From positions 1-45,267 of IMG/VR virus record IMGVR_UViG_3300043313_000292: a DNA stretch of 45,267 nt; one strand, given 5' to 3'. Both the position numbers and the translations under genes were made by a program. This stretch comes from a virus. Shown in pieces: positions 14,214 to 21,523 of the stretch. The notes below the pieces were generated by a model. It was not told the DNA's origin and did not search any database. It saw only the letters and a list, made by a program, of their open reading frames with translations. How positions within the stretch are numbered: position 1 is the stretch's first letter; every line of letters begins with the position of its first letter.

Positions 14214-15346
14214 TTCACCCACCTTCCTACAGACGATCTCGACACGGTCACGCCCTCGTCCGCCATCTCGGCCACGATCTCGGCCAGCGACAGCCCACGG
14301 TCGTGGAGCTGGCGGGCCCGAGCGACACGCTTATCCGCCGCCCCGGAGGCTTTCCGCTGTCCCCCCTTCGGCCGACCCGAACCGGTCGAGCGCCGCGGCG
14401 GCGAAGCCGCGTCGTCAGCCTCTACCCGTCGACCGTCTCCCGTGGCTCTCTCAGCTCCTACGGTCGGGCCACCCGAGCCGACCGTAGGTGTCTCAGCGTG
14501 GGACGGTGGGACAGCGTGGGACAGCGTCTCAGGTGTCTCAGCGGCGGGGCCCCTACGGGGCCCCGTGAGACAGTGAGACAGTGAGACAGCGGGACAGTCG
14601 TGGGACAGCGGGACAAGGTGGGACGGCTGGACGGTCAGCTCGTGCGCCCCAACCTTCGGCGCATCGGGAGCCACGGGAGACGGATCGACAGGATCGGAGC
14701 TGACGACAGCGGGTTCGTCGAGCGGAGCTGGACCGGTGTCGGGTCGATTCGGGGACAGCGTCCCATCCCCCTCGGCATCATCGACGTCGACCACCGTACG
14801 GCCGTCCAGGTCGACGACGGGTGTCGGCCATGACTCGACGGACACGGCGTCAGGGTCGGTGACGGGATGCTCAAACAGGGCCCGCTCGGGGAACGGGAGC
14901 GCCTCGACGCGCAGCACGAGCAGGTGAAGCCAGCGGACGGGATGAGGGCCCCTCGACAGGTTCGTCCCGGTGTCGTTCTCGATCGGCGGGCACACGCCGA
15001 TGCGGGACGCGTAGGTCAGGGTCCGGATCCGCCGCATCTCGGCCCGACGCGCGCCGCCCTCGGTCAGGGTCCGGAGGACGGGTCCGCTGATCGCCCAGTC
15101 GACGTCACGTTTCCACGGTGCCCAGTCGGCGTCCCGGTCGTCCTGGTGGCGTCCCATGCGGGACGGCCAGTCTTTCGACGATCCGACGTATGCAGCCCAC
15201 CCGACCGCTTTCGGGTTCGCATCGCCCGCGCCGCGCTTCAGGTAATAGACGACGTTCGGCGTCCAACAGAGGACGAGGAAGCGGATCCCGAGCGGGATCG
15301 CCACGGGCGACAGAATGAGAATGATCACAGCGACGTCGTGGATCAC
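14210..15346 (-). CDS. Membrane-anchored GIY-YIG-like nuclease with C-terminal HTH
   Basis: A 378-residue mosaic. Residues about 5-27 form a membrane helix (VAVIILILSPVAIPLGIRFL). Residues about 33-130 look like a GIY-YIG nuclease: VYYLKRG, GWAAYVGSSKDWPSRMGRHQ, ARRAEMRRIRTLTYA and PPIEND. A long disordered Pro/Asp/Ser/His-rich linker (about 160-320) has repeated 'LSH' units. The last 40 residues form a resolvase-type helix-turn-helix (ARQLHDRGLSLAEIVAEMAD, then SRSSVGRW). It could nick DNA at the membrane, next to the FtsK-like pump. The nuclease call is by pattern, without structural proof. Confidence 0.55.
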   Translation of the reverse strand: MIHDVAVIILILSPVAIPLGIRFLVLCWTPNVVYYLKRGAGDANPKAVGWAAYVGSSKDWPSRMGRHQDDRDADWAPWKRDVDWAISGPVLRTLTEGGARRAEMRRIRTLTYASRIGVCPPIENDTGTNLSRGPHPVRWLHLLVLRVEALPFPERALFEHPVTDPDAVSVESWPTPVVDLDGRTVVDVDDAEGDGTLSPNRPDTGPAPLDEPAVVSSDPVDPSPVAPDAPKVGAHELTVQPSHLVPLSHDCPAVSLSHCLTGPRRGPAAETPETLSHAVPPSHAETPTVGSGGPTVGAERATGDGRRVEADDAASPPRRSTGSGRPKGGQRKASGAADKRVARARQLHDRGLSLAEIVAEMADEGVTVSRSSVGRWVK

Positions 15347-15822
15347 GACGTCGCCTCGAACGGGTGCGGCCAGCGGGTCGGTTCGTCACGGTTCGGGCCT
15401 GCGTCGAGGATGCGCCACACGTCGAGGTAATGCTGCGGACGCCACAAGTAGACCTCATGGGAGACGACTCGGAGGGCGTCAAGCCATCGGATCTGCTCGA
15501 CGGAAGGCTTCGAGGTCCGCTCGTCTGTCTTCAGCTCGGACCAGACGATCCGGTCTCCTCGGACGAGGACAAGGTCAGGGAATCCGGCGGGTGAGCGGTC
15601 GCTGCGGTGCGTGTGGTAGCCCAGCCATCCGAGCCCCGGATTCCTGTCGGTCCCTACGGCTCGGGCGATGATCTCGGCGGTCCACAAGGCTTCGCGGCGG
15701 ACCCGTTTGCCTGGTGTGGCGACGACCTCGACAGCCTTCGGAGCTTTCCGGGCGGGGTCGAGGTTCGGGTTCAGGGCTCGGGCGGCGGGACCCATCATGT
15801 CCCATATGGCTTGATCGTGCAT
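15343..15822 (-). CDS. VRR-NUC domain nuclease
   Basis: A 159-residue protein ending in a VRR-NUC fold: GFPDLVLVRGD (D83), WSELKTD (E96, K98), then SVEQIRWLDALR and VYLWRPQHYLDVWRIL. These phage nucleases are thought to resolve branched DNA such as Holliday junctions. The N-terminal 60 residues are less conserved. It is coupled to the GIY-YIG gene (ATGA) and preceded by a strong hairpin, so it is likely the first gene of a new transcript, although no clear promoter was seen. Confidence 0.82.
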   Translation of the reverse strand: MHDQAIWDMMGPAARALNPNLDPARKAPKAVEVVATPGKRVRREALWTAEIIARAVGTDRNPGLGWLGYHTHRSDRSPAGFPDLVLVRGDRIVWSELKTDERTSKPSVEQIRWLDALRVVSHEVYLWRPQHYLDVWRILDAGPNRDEPTRWPHPFEATS

Positions 15823-15867
15823 CGGTGGCGTTCCCCTGGTGTGGTGGCGGTCGAGGGCGGATATGCG

Positions 15868-15909
15868 ACGGTCCCGGATCCGGCGAGGGGGTGCCAGATC
15901 CGGGACCGT
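15868..15909 (-). terminator. 13-bp hairpin after the wall-anchored protein gene
   Basis: Arms ACGGTCCCGGATC (15868-15880) and GATCCGGGACCGT (15897-15909) pair perfectly around a 16-base loop, beginning about 20 bases after the stop at 15930. It lies in the 107-base gap before the VRR-NUC gene. Confidence 0.75.
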
Positions 15910-15929
15910 CAGACGGGACCCGCGAGGTG

Positions 15930-16712
15930 TTATACGGTCCTCGGCCGGCGGAGGATTCCGACGAGGATCGCCCCGAGTCCCAGAGCGCTGAGACCTGCCC
16001 AGACCATCCGCTCGACACCGTTGGCGCCGGTCGTGGCGAGCCGGGCGGTGGATGCGCCGACGACGACGTCATCAGCGGGGACGATGGCGGACGGCGCGGC
16101 GACGGTGATCACCGGCTCGCCCGTGGTGGTCGACGTGTCAGCGGGAGCGGTCGAGGTGGTCGTCTCGGGGACGGTCCCTGGCACGGTCGGTGCGGGTGTC
16201 GAGGGCGGAGCCGTTGGCGGCGGCGTGGTGACCTCCGGAGTCGATGAGGTGGTCGTCGAGGGCGGAGCCGAGGTCGTCGGCGGGGCGGTCGAGGTGGTCG
16301 TCTCGGGCACCGTGGACGTCGTCGAGGGCGGAGCGGTGCTCGTCGTGGTCGTGCCACGCTGACACCAATTCTCGGAGGCGTAGGCGGACACCGGATACAC
16401 GTCCGACGCCCAATGGATCGCGGTCGAGGGCGTCACGGCCATCACGGGAGTCGTCTCCCCCGGCGACAGAAAATCGTTGTGGAGCGTCGGCGCCCCCGCG
16501 GCGTCGAGTACCTGAAGGAACTGTTCGGAGGTCCCCACGTTCGTGAAGCTGAGCGGCCCCGGAGCGGTGATCGTGGCGTTCGGGTGCAGCGAGCATGACG
16601 GGATGTCGTCGATGGCCCCAGCGGGTGCGGCGCCGACGAGCGCGAGCCCGCCGATCGAGGTGAGTGTGATGCCGGCGACGATGAGCGCCAGGCGTCGAGT
16701 GAGCGTTGACAT
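15930..16712 (-). CDS. Secreted LATTG wall-anchored surface protein
   Basis: A 260-residue protein. A signal peptide (STLTRRLALIVAGITLTSIG, with cleavage near GAAPAGA) is followed by an exported domain of about 100 residues (SCSLHPNATI to SENWCQRG, with two Cys), a long Thr/Ser/Pro stalk, then LATTG at about 225-229, a hydrophobic helix and RRPRTV. This is the layout of a sortase substrate, and LAXTG is the class used by sortase E in actinobacteria. It would be displayed on the host wall and could act in superinfection exclusion or adhesion. It has a strong GGAGGAA ribosome site (16721-16727), its own promoter and its own terminator, so it may be expressed independently of the tail genes. Confidence 0.8.
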   Translation of the reverse strand: MSTLTRRLALIVAGITLTSIGGLALVGAAPAGAIDDIPSCSLHPNATITAPGPLSFTNVGTSEQFLQVLDAAGAPTLHNDFLSPGETTPVMAVTPSTAIHWASDVYPVSAYASENWCQRGTTTTSTAPPSTTSTVPETTTSTAPPTTSAPPSTTTSSTPEVTTPPPTAPPSTPAPTVPGTVPETTTSTAPADTSTTTGEPVITVAAPSAIVPADDVVVGASTARLATTGANGVERMVWAGLSALGLGAILVGILRRPRTV

Positions 16713-16745
16713 GCGGGTAGTTCCTCCGGGGTAGCTGTGCATCTT

Positions 16746-16785
16746 CGTGCGGTGCATTGTAACCACACGGCGGTGCGTCGTGTCT
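16746..16785 (-). promoter_or_regulatory. Promoter of the wall-anchored protein with ACACGGCGGTGC repeat
   Basis: The minus strand has TACAAT as a good -10 (16756-16761) and TAGACA 19 bases upstream as a weak -35. ACACGGCGGTGCG (16765-16777) lies in the spacer and CGTGCGGTGCA (16746-16756) covers the start region. The first matches the repeat at 11476, suggesting shared control. Confidence 0.55.
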
Positions 16786-16804
16786 AGTGGCAGGGCAGGA
16801 TCAC

Positions 16805-17479
16805 CTACGCGGCCGGACGTGGCTCGGTCGTGCACGTGTAGACGCTGTCCTGTTCCGGATCGGTGCACGTGATCCGGAAGGTGCCCACGTCGAACGTCAG
16901 CGACGACGGAGCTTGCCCCTGCGGGCCCCGCTCGCCTTGCGGGCCCTGCGCCCCCGCTGGACCCGGCTCGCCCTGCGCACCCGGAGCACCCGGCGGACCG
17001 GCCTCGCCCTGCGCGCCCGCAGCGCCAGGCGCGCCAGTAGCGCCCGGATCACCTCGACCGCCCGACGCGCCAGTAGCGCCCGGCGCGCCCTCACTGCCCG
17101 TAGGCCCAGACTGGCCAGGGACACCTACGGGGCCGCCCGAGCCCGGCTCACCCGGCGGGCCCTGCGCCCCCGCTGGACCGTCACGGCCGTCACGCCCTGG
17201 CGGCCCCTGCGCGCCCGGCCTCCCCTCAGCCCCAGCGGCGCCGGGCTGCCCGGCCACCGGTGTACCGCCCAGCGACACAACCTGATCGGACAGCTCGCCC
17301 ACGTCGGTCCGTGCGTCGTCAAGCTCGCCCTTGACGCCCACGACCGACACGAGGATCCCGGCGACAGCGGCGGCCAGGGCGACGAACACGGCCACCCACA
17401 CGACCATGACAACGACCCGGCGGACACGCGAGCGACGATCAGGGCGGCGGCGGTGCGCTCGGGTTCGAGCCACGGTCAC
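16805..17479 (-). CDS. Membrane-anchored collagen-like protein
   Basis: A 224-residue protein with a basic start ([20 protein letters not shown]), one membrane helix at about residues 22-45 ([20 protein letters not shown]), a short coiled segment, about 40 Gly-X-Y triplets ([19 protein letters not shown] and similar) from about residue 70 to 190, and a small C-terminal beta domain with two Cys (FRITCTD, YTCTTE). Phage collagen-like repeats are usually in tail fibres, but the N-terminal helix suggests this one is inserted in a membrane with the triple helix outside. It is coupled to the coiled-coil membrane gene by GTGA and ends close to the promoter of the wall protein. Confidence 0.75.
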   Translation of the reverse strand: MTVARTRAHRRRPDRRSRVRRVVVMVVWVAVFVALAAAVAGILVSVVGVKGELDDARTDVGELSDQVVSLGGTPVAGQPGAAGAEGRPGAQGPPGRDGRDGPAGAQGPPGEPGSGGPVGVPGQSGPTGSEGAPGATGASGGRGDPGATGAPGAAGAQGEAGPPGAPGAQGEPGPAGAQGPQGERGPQGQAPSSLTFDVGTFRITCTDPEQDSVYTCTTEPRPAA

Positions 17480-17853
17480 ACGCCCCGTAGGGCGAGGGCG
17501 GCGAGGATCGCGACGATGATCGGGAACAGGACGCCCGTCACGGCGGCCCGAGACACCCACCGGAGTGTCGCGCGCACGTCAGCCAGTTCCTTGGGGACGC
17601 CCGCCAGCTTCGTCAGTTCAGCTCGGGCGTCGCGTAGCTCCTCGCTCACGTCGGCCACGTCGCGGCGGAGACCGGTGACCTGTTCGGCCCAGCGGCGTTC
17701 GCGTTCGACGTCGACGGCTTGCATGACGTAGCGGGTGTCGAGGTTGTCGAGGCGGTTCGAGAGCCCGTCGACCGATCGGCGGAGCGCCCCGAACGATCCG
17801 GCCAGTTCGTAGGGTGTGATCTCGCGGTCTCGGGGCCAGTCCCGGTCAGGCAT
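17476..17853 (-). CDS. Coiled-coil protein with C-terminal membrane helix
   Basis: A 125-residue protein. Charged coiled coil runs from about residue 15 to 98 (DGLSNRLDNLDTRYVMQAVD, VSEELRDARAELTKLAG), then one membrane helix at the end (AVTGVLFPIIVAILAALAL). This tail-anchored shape resembles XhlA/hemolysin-type and minor holin-associated proteins in phages. It follows the last tail genes and precedes the collagen-like gene. A near-copy of the palindromic site (one mismatch) is at 17566-17581. Confidence 0.6.
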   Translation of the reverse strand: MPDRDWPRDREITPYELAGSFGALRRSVDGLSNRLDNLDTRYVMQAVDVERERRWAEQVTGLRRDVADVSEELRDARAELTKLAGVPKELADVRATLRWVSRAAVTGVLFPIIVAILAALALRGV

Positions 17854-18521
17854 CAGGGGACGTAGGTGCCAGCGGCGGAGCAGTGAGCCGGGCCCATGAG
17901 GAACGCCCAGTCTGGAGGCGCGCAGTCGATCGGCCCGGCGCCGCCAGTGAGCGCGACCTGGATCTGAAACACGGCGGTCTGCGTCCCGGTTATCTGCCCG
18001 ATCGGGACGCCGTGGAGCCAATAGAACGTGTTGAAGTTGATCCCGGGGCCGACGAGGGCCCGCGTGTTCGAGCTGGCGGACCCGCTGGGCCACGTCGACA
18101 CGAGCCGGACCGTCCCGGTCGTCGCGGCGGGTACCGTGATCCGCGTGGCGACGGCTAGGCCCTTGTGTGAGACCTGCGCCATCCGGCCGGCGAAGCGGAG
18201 CGTCACGGTGCCAGCGGCGACGGAATGGACCAGGTTCGGGTCGGGGAACGGGACAGGGATCTGCGGGTAGGTCATCCCGTCGACGTCGTTCAGCTCCATG
18301 GCGGGTACCGCTTCGTCGACGCCGACGACGAGCCCGAACTTGCCCGAGCCGACCGCAGTTTCGCCGAGGCGGATCTGCACCGTGCCGACGCCGTTCGCGA
18401 TCTGTAGGGCGCCCTCGGAGACGGAGCTGTAGCCCAGCTGCGGCGCGGATTCCATGATGCCGATGCGGCGTTTCAGGTCGGCGATCTCGGAGGCGAGGGT
18501 CTCGATCGTCGGTATGGCCAT
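17853..18521 (-). CDS. Minor tail / receptor-binding region protein
   Basis: A 222-residue protein: an N-terminal helix (IETLASEIADLKRRIGIMES) likely to trimerise, then a beta-rich body with Gly/Thr and Val-rich strands, ending near HCSAAGTYVP. This is the shape of a short tail-tip or fibre protein. Being the last structural gene after the hub makes a receptor-binding role plausible, but there is no homology I can name. Confidence 0.5.
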   Translation of the reverse strand: MAIPTIETLASEIADLKRRIGIMESAPQLGYSSVSEGALQIANGVGTVQIRLGETAVGSGKFGLVVGVDEAVPAMELNDVDGMTYPQIPVPFPDPNLVHSVAAGTVTLRFAGRMAQVSHKGLAVATRITVPAATTGTVRLVSTWPSGSASSNTRALVGPGINFNTFYWLHGVPIGQITGTQTAVFQIQVALTGGAGPIDCAPPDWAFLMGPAHCSAAGTYVP

Positions 18522-18531
18522 AAGGCTGAGC

Positions 18532-19653
18532 CTATCCCGGGGTCGTCACGGTCAGATCGACAGTCTCGGGCGACCCGTCGTCGGGGACGGTCACGGAGTA
18601 GCCGACGATCCGGTAGACGGCGTCGAGGGCGATCGTGCCGTCAGCGAGCCGTGGCCACCGGTAGTCATTGATCCGTAAACGAATCTCGTCGCCCAGGGTC
18701 CACGCCCCGAAAGCGGGGTCGGCGTCGGCGAGGACGGTCAGCGTGGGGATGCCCTGGATGTTCGAGATGGCGTTCAGCTTGGCGTCGGCCTGCTCGATTA
18801 GGGCGGCTGTCGTGGTCGTGTCCTTATTCGAGATCGCCGTTTCGAGTAGCGGCCAGCCGTCGACGACGTAGCGCGACGTGTTGGACCTGCCTAGCCACTT
18901 CATCAGGACGCCATCGCCGGCCCCGAGGTTCCACACAAGGTTCGCCTCTTGTGATCCGGGGTCGGGCCACCGGTACGAAACGATGTTGGCTCGGGTGTCT
19001 TCGCCGAACTCGAACAGGTGCTCGGTCAGGTCGATCGTGCGGCCCCGCTGCGGGTAGTAGAAGTTGAGGGTTCGCACAAGGTTGCCGGAGCCGTCGTACG
19101 TCAGGTCGATGCTGAAGTCAAATCCGTTGACGACCTCGGCGAGGTTCTGGATCAGCTCCGCCAGCGTCGTTGTCTTCTCGTGCTGGTAATAGGTGCGGTC
19201 GCGGAGGACACCCGACGACGGGAGCGGCGACTGCACGGCCACACCGATGCCTGTCGACACGCCCGACGTGGTGAAGAGGTTGTTGGCAATAAGGATCTGC
19301 TCGACACCTACCGGCTTGTAGGTGACGGTCTGGCGGCGACGGTGGTAGTAGCTCCATGTGGACGCCATGTCGAGCTTCAGCATCCCAGTCGTCGAGTCGT
19401 ACTCGCGGTCCCAGATGATGCCGTCCCATACGGGCGTCCCGGCCCGGTCGGCGTAGATCCCTGTCTTCCCCCGCTCCGTTGACGCGCGCACGTCAACGTC
19501 GCCGAGGATAGTCGAGTCGAGCGGGACGGCGCCCGAGCCGGTCCCGGCGCGGTTCAGCTCCGCCCCGAACGACGCGCCCACGATCGGCAGTTCAGCGAGG
19601 CGGGTCCCGGTGCGAAGGTTGTAGGTGATCCACGTGTAGTCGGCGGCGGCCAT
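18532..19653 (-). CDS. Minor tail protein, hub/Tal-like
   Basis: A 373-residue protein. Early motifs (RTGTRLAELPIVGASFGAEL, then IWDREYDSTTGMLKLDM and WSYYHRRR) and the beta-rich central part match the actinophage minor tail family that follows the Dit-like protein and forms the hub at the tail tip. The C-terminus is a beta domain (RIVGYSVTVPDDGSPE). A palindromic site lies in its 5' third. Confidence 0.72.
   Translation of the reverse strand: MAAADYTWITYNLRTGTRLAELPIVGASFGAELNRAGTGSGAVPLDSTILGDVDVRASTERGKTGIYADRAGTPVWDGIIWDREYDSTTGMLKLDMASTWSYYHRRRQTVTYKPVGVEQILIANNLFTTSGVSTGIGVAVQSPLPSSGVLRDRTYYQHEKTTTLAELIQNLAEVVNGFDFSIDLTYDGSGNLVRTLNFYYPQRGRTIDLTEHLFEFGEDTRANIVSYRWPDPGSQEANLVWNLGAGDGVLMKWLGRSNTSRYVVDGWPLLETAISNKDTTTTAALIEQADAKLNAISNIQGIPTLTVLADADPAFGAWTLGDEIRLRINDYRWPRLADGTIALDAVYRIVGYSVTVPDDGSPETVDLTVTTPG
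19480..19495. promoter_or_regulatory. Palindromic site, copy 7
   Basis: TGACGCGCGCACGTCA within the hub-like gene; both flanks are TTGACG (minus-strand reading V-D-V-R-A-S-T). It lies deep inside a structural gene, away from any gene boundary. Confidence 0.7.
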
Positions 19654-19656
19654 CGA

Positions 19657-20685
19657 TCAGAGCGTCGGCATGGCGGCGATCCGCCGGTCAGCGAACGTGG
19701 CGGTCCCGACCCCGGCGGAGTACTTCGCCGTAAACGTATTGACGCCCGGCGTCAGCCCCGTGAACTCGATCATGGCGGCGCCCTTGTGGAAATTGCCGCC
19801 GGACGGTGACTGATAGCCGAAACCGATGTCGGTGGCGGCCACGGTCGTCGCCCCAGACACGGCGGCCGACATCAGACACCACCCGCCGCCCGACCCGTTG
19901 TCACAGCGGACATGGACCCAAACGACAGCCTTCGAGCCGGTAAAGATCGACACAGCCGGGCCCACGGTGGCGAGGTCGACGAAAGCGCCCGACGCTGTCG
20001 ACTGGGATGTGGACACCGTGGCGGACGCACCGACCGTCTGGCCGACCCACGCGGACCCGTTGTAGACGATGACCCGGTCGGTGTCCGTCTCATAGGCCAT
20101 GAGCCCCTCATAGAGCCCCGTCGTCGGCTTCGTCAGTGACGTGCACACGACAACGCCTCCGAGGGCTGCCGCGTAGCCGTGCTGGCCCGTGTAGCCGGTA
20201 CCACCGGCCCTAAAGCTCGTGATGTTGGCATTCGTGATCGACGTCGCTGCGGCGGCGACCGCCACACGGGCGAGCACCCACACGGAGCCGGACGGCAGCG
20301 CGGGGTCAGCCGGCGACCCGGCCGGCGTCCCGGCGACCCGCTCGATCGAGAACGTGTTGGTCGCCCCCGAGTACACGCTGTCCCGGATCCGGGCGACGAT
20401 CAGGTCCCGTCGAGGGTTCGTCGGGTCGGCGGCGGCGATCACGACGTTCGTGACGCCCTGCGCCTCGCCGTGATACACGCCCTGGTAGGTGTTCTCCGTC
20501 CCGAGGATGAACAGTCGCCCCTCGGACACGTCGACGCTCATGTTCGGCGTCCCGGACTTCTCCGTGACGGTCAGCCCGGTGCCGGGCAGGACTCCCGGCC
20601 GGACCAGACTCTTGATCAGCTGACGGTCCCGGTCGGACGGGTGTAGCTCCGTCTGGAGCCAGTTCGGAGGGTTCACTGCGGCCAT
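19657..20685 (-). CDS. Minor tail / baseplate upper protein
   Basis: A 342-residue protein. The N-terminal half (MAAVNPPNWLQTELHPSDRD, then VSEGRLFILGTENTYQGVYH and RRDLIVARIRDSVYSG) resembles actinophage tail proteins that combine a baseplate helix and a beta domain. The centre has GLMAYETDTDRVIVYNGSAW, a short motif common in phage fibres and tail spikes. The C-terminal third is a beta sandwich with Ser/Thr. It lies between Dit-like and hub genes. A near-copy of the palindrome (one mismatch) is at 20137-20152. Confidence 0.65.
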   Translation of the reverse strand: MAAVNPPNWLQTELHPSDRDRQLIKSLVRPGVLPGTGLTVTEKSGTPNMSVDVSEGRLFILGTENTYQGVYHGEAQGVTNVVIAAADPTNPRRDLIVARIRDSVYSGATNTFSIERVAGTPAGSPADPALPSGSVWVLARVAVAAAATSITNANITSFRAGGTGYTGQHGYAAALGGVVVCTSLTKPTTGLYEGLMAYETDTDRVIVYNGSAWVGQTVGASATVSTSQSTASGAFVDLATVGPAVSIFTGSKAVVWVHVRCDNGSGGGWCLMSAAVSGATTVAATDIGFGYQSPSGGNFHKGAAMIEFTGLTPGVNTFTAKYSAGVGTATFADRRIAAMPTL

Positions 20686-20689
20686 GTGG

Positions 20690-21523
20690 CTACCACCATG
20701 CGTCGCGCCATGCGAAGGTCAGCGTGCCGCTGCCAGACGTGGCTAGGAATCGGATCGTGTTCGGCCCCGGTGTGAGGTCGAACCATGCGGGCGTGACTAG
20801 CGAGCTGTACCGGCTGGCGGTGCCCGAGAGCAGCGCGGTGCGGGACTGACTGTCGAGGATGAGGAACTCGCCAGCGTCGAGCGTGAGCCCCAGGCGGATC
20901 GTCCGGTCCTGTTCCTGGTGGGTGATGCGCGGGGCGACGAGCGGCCCGTCGAATCGGGCGGTCCACGGTGCCGGGGCGGAGCCGGCGTTGGCGGCGGCGA
21001 TGGACCCGCCGGATCCGCCGCCCCCGTAGTCGCGTGGGAACACGAGCGGGTAGGCGAACCCGCCGGACGCTGCGGGCAGCCCGACCGTCGTGCTATGCAG
21101 CGTCGTCGAGTACATGCGCGGGTCGAGCGCTTCCCATTGGACCCGCCACATGGCTTCGGTGTAGGTGTTCGTCTCGGTCACCTCGACAGGGTTCGAGCCC
21201 CGAGACCGGACCCGCATCAGCCGCGACACGCCCTCGCCCACGATCGTCACGTCGGTCTCCTCGGGCACCCAACATGCGGCGACGAGGGCGTCTCGGGCGG
21301 CGTTCATCGTCGCCCAGCTCGCCCCCCCGTAGAGGACACCGGACAGCTCCAGCGGCAGGGCGTCAGCCCAGCCTTTCCCCCCGTACGCGCCGTGCTGCGT
21401 CGGCTTCTTGACGGTGTTCGCCACGATCGGCGGGCCCGCGCTGAAACCTACGGGCGGGTCCGTGATGACGTACGGGTCAGCCCCGAGGACGATCCCGTTG
21501 ATCGTGTAGAGCGCCTCTCTCAT
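20690..21523 (-). CDS. Distal tail (Dit-like) minor tail protein
   Basis: A 277-residue protein from ATG 21523. The N-terminal region (REALYTINGIVLGADPYVIT, WADALPLELSGVLYGG) and C-terminal galectin-like beta domain (GLTLDAGEFLILDSQSRTAL, WFDLTPGPNTIRFLATSGSG) fit siphovirus Dit proteins, which form the ring linking tail tube and tip. It directly follows the tape measure with a four-base overlap, the standard place. Confidence 0.8.
   Translation of the reverse strand: MREALYTINGIVLGADPYVITDPPVGFSAGPPIVANTVKKPTQHGAYGGKGWADALPLELSGVLYGGASWATMNAARDALVAACWVPEETDVTIVGEGVSRLMRVRSRGSNPVEVTETNTYTEAMWRVQWEALDPRMYSTTLHSTTVGLPAASGGFAYPLVFPRDYGGGGSGGSIAAANAGSAPAPWTARFDGPLVAPRITHQEQDRTIRLGLTLDAGEFLILDSQSRTALLSGTASRYSSLVTPAWFDLTPGPNTIRFLATSGSGTLTFAWRDAWW

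Noticed and set aside
14540-14592. GTGAGACA/GGGACAG repeats and the GGGGCCCCTACGGGGCCCC hairpin as a CRISPR array or terminator
   Set aside because: No regular repeat-spacer structure. They lie inside the coding linker of the GIY-YIG/HTH protein and encode LSH-type repeats.
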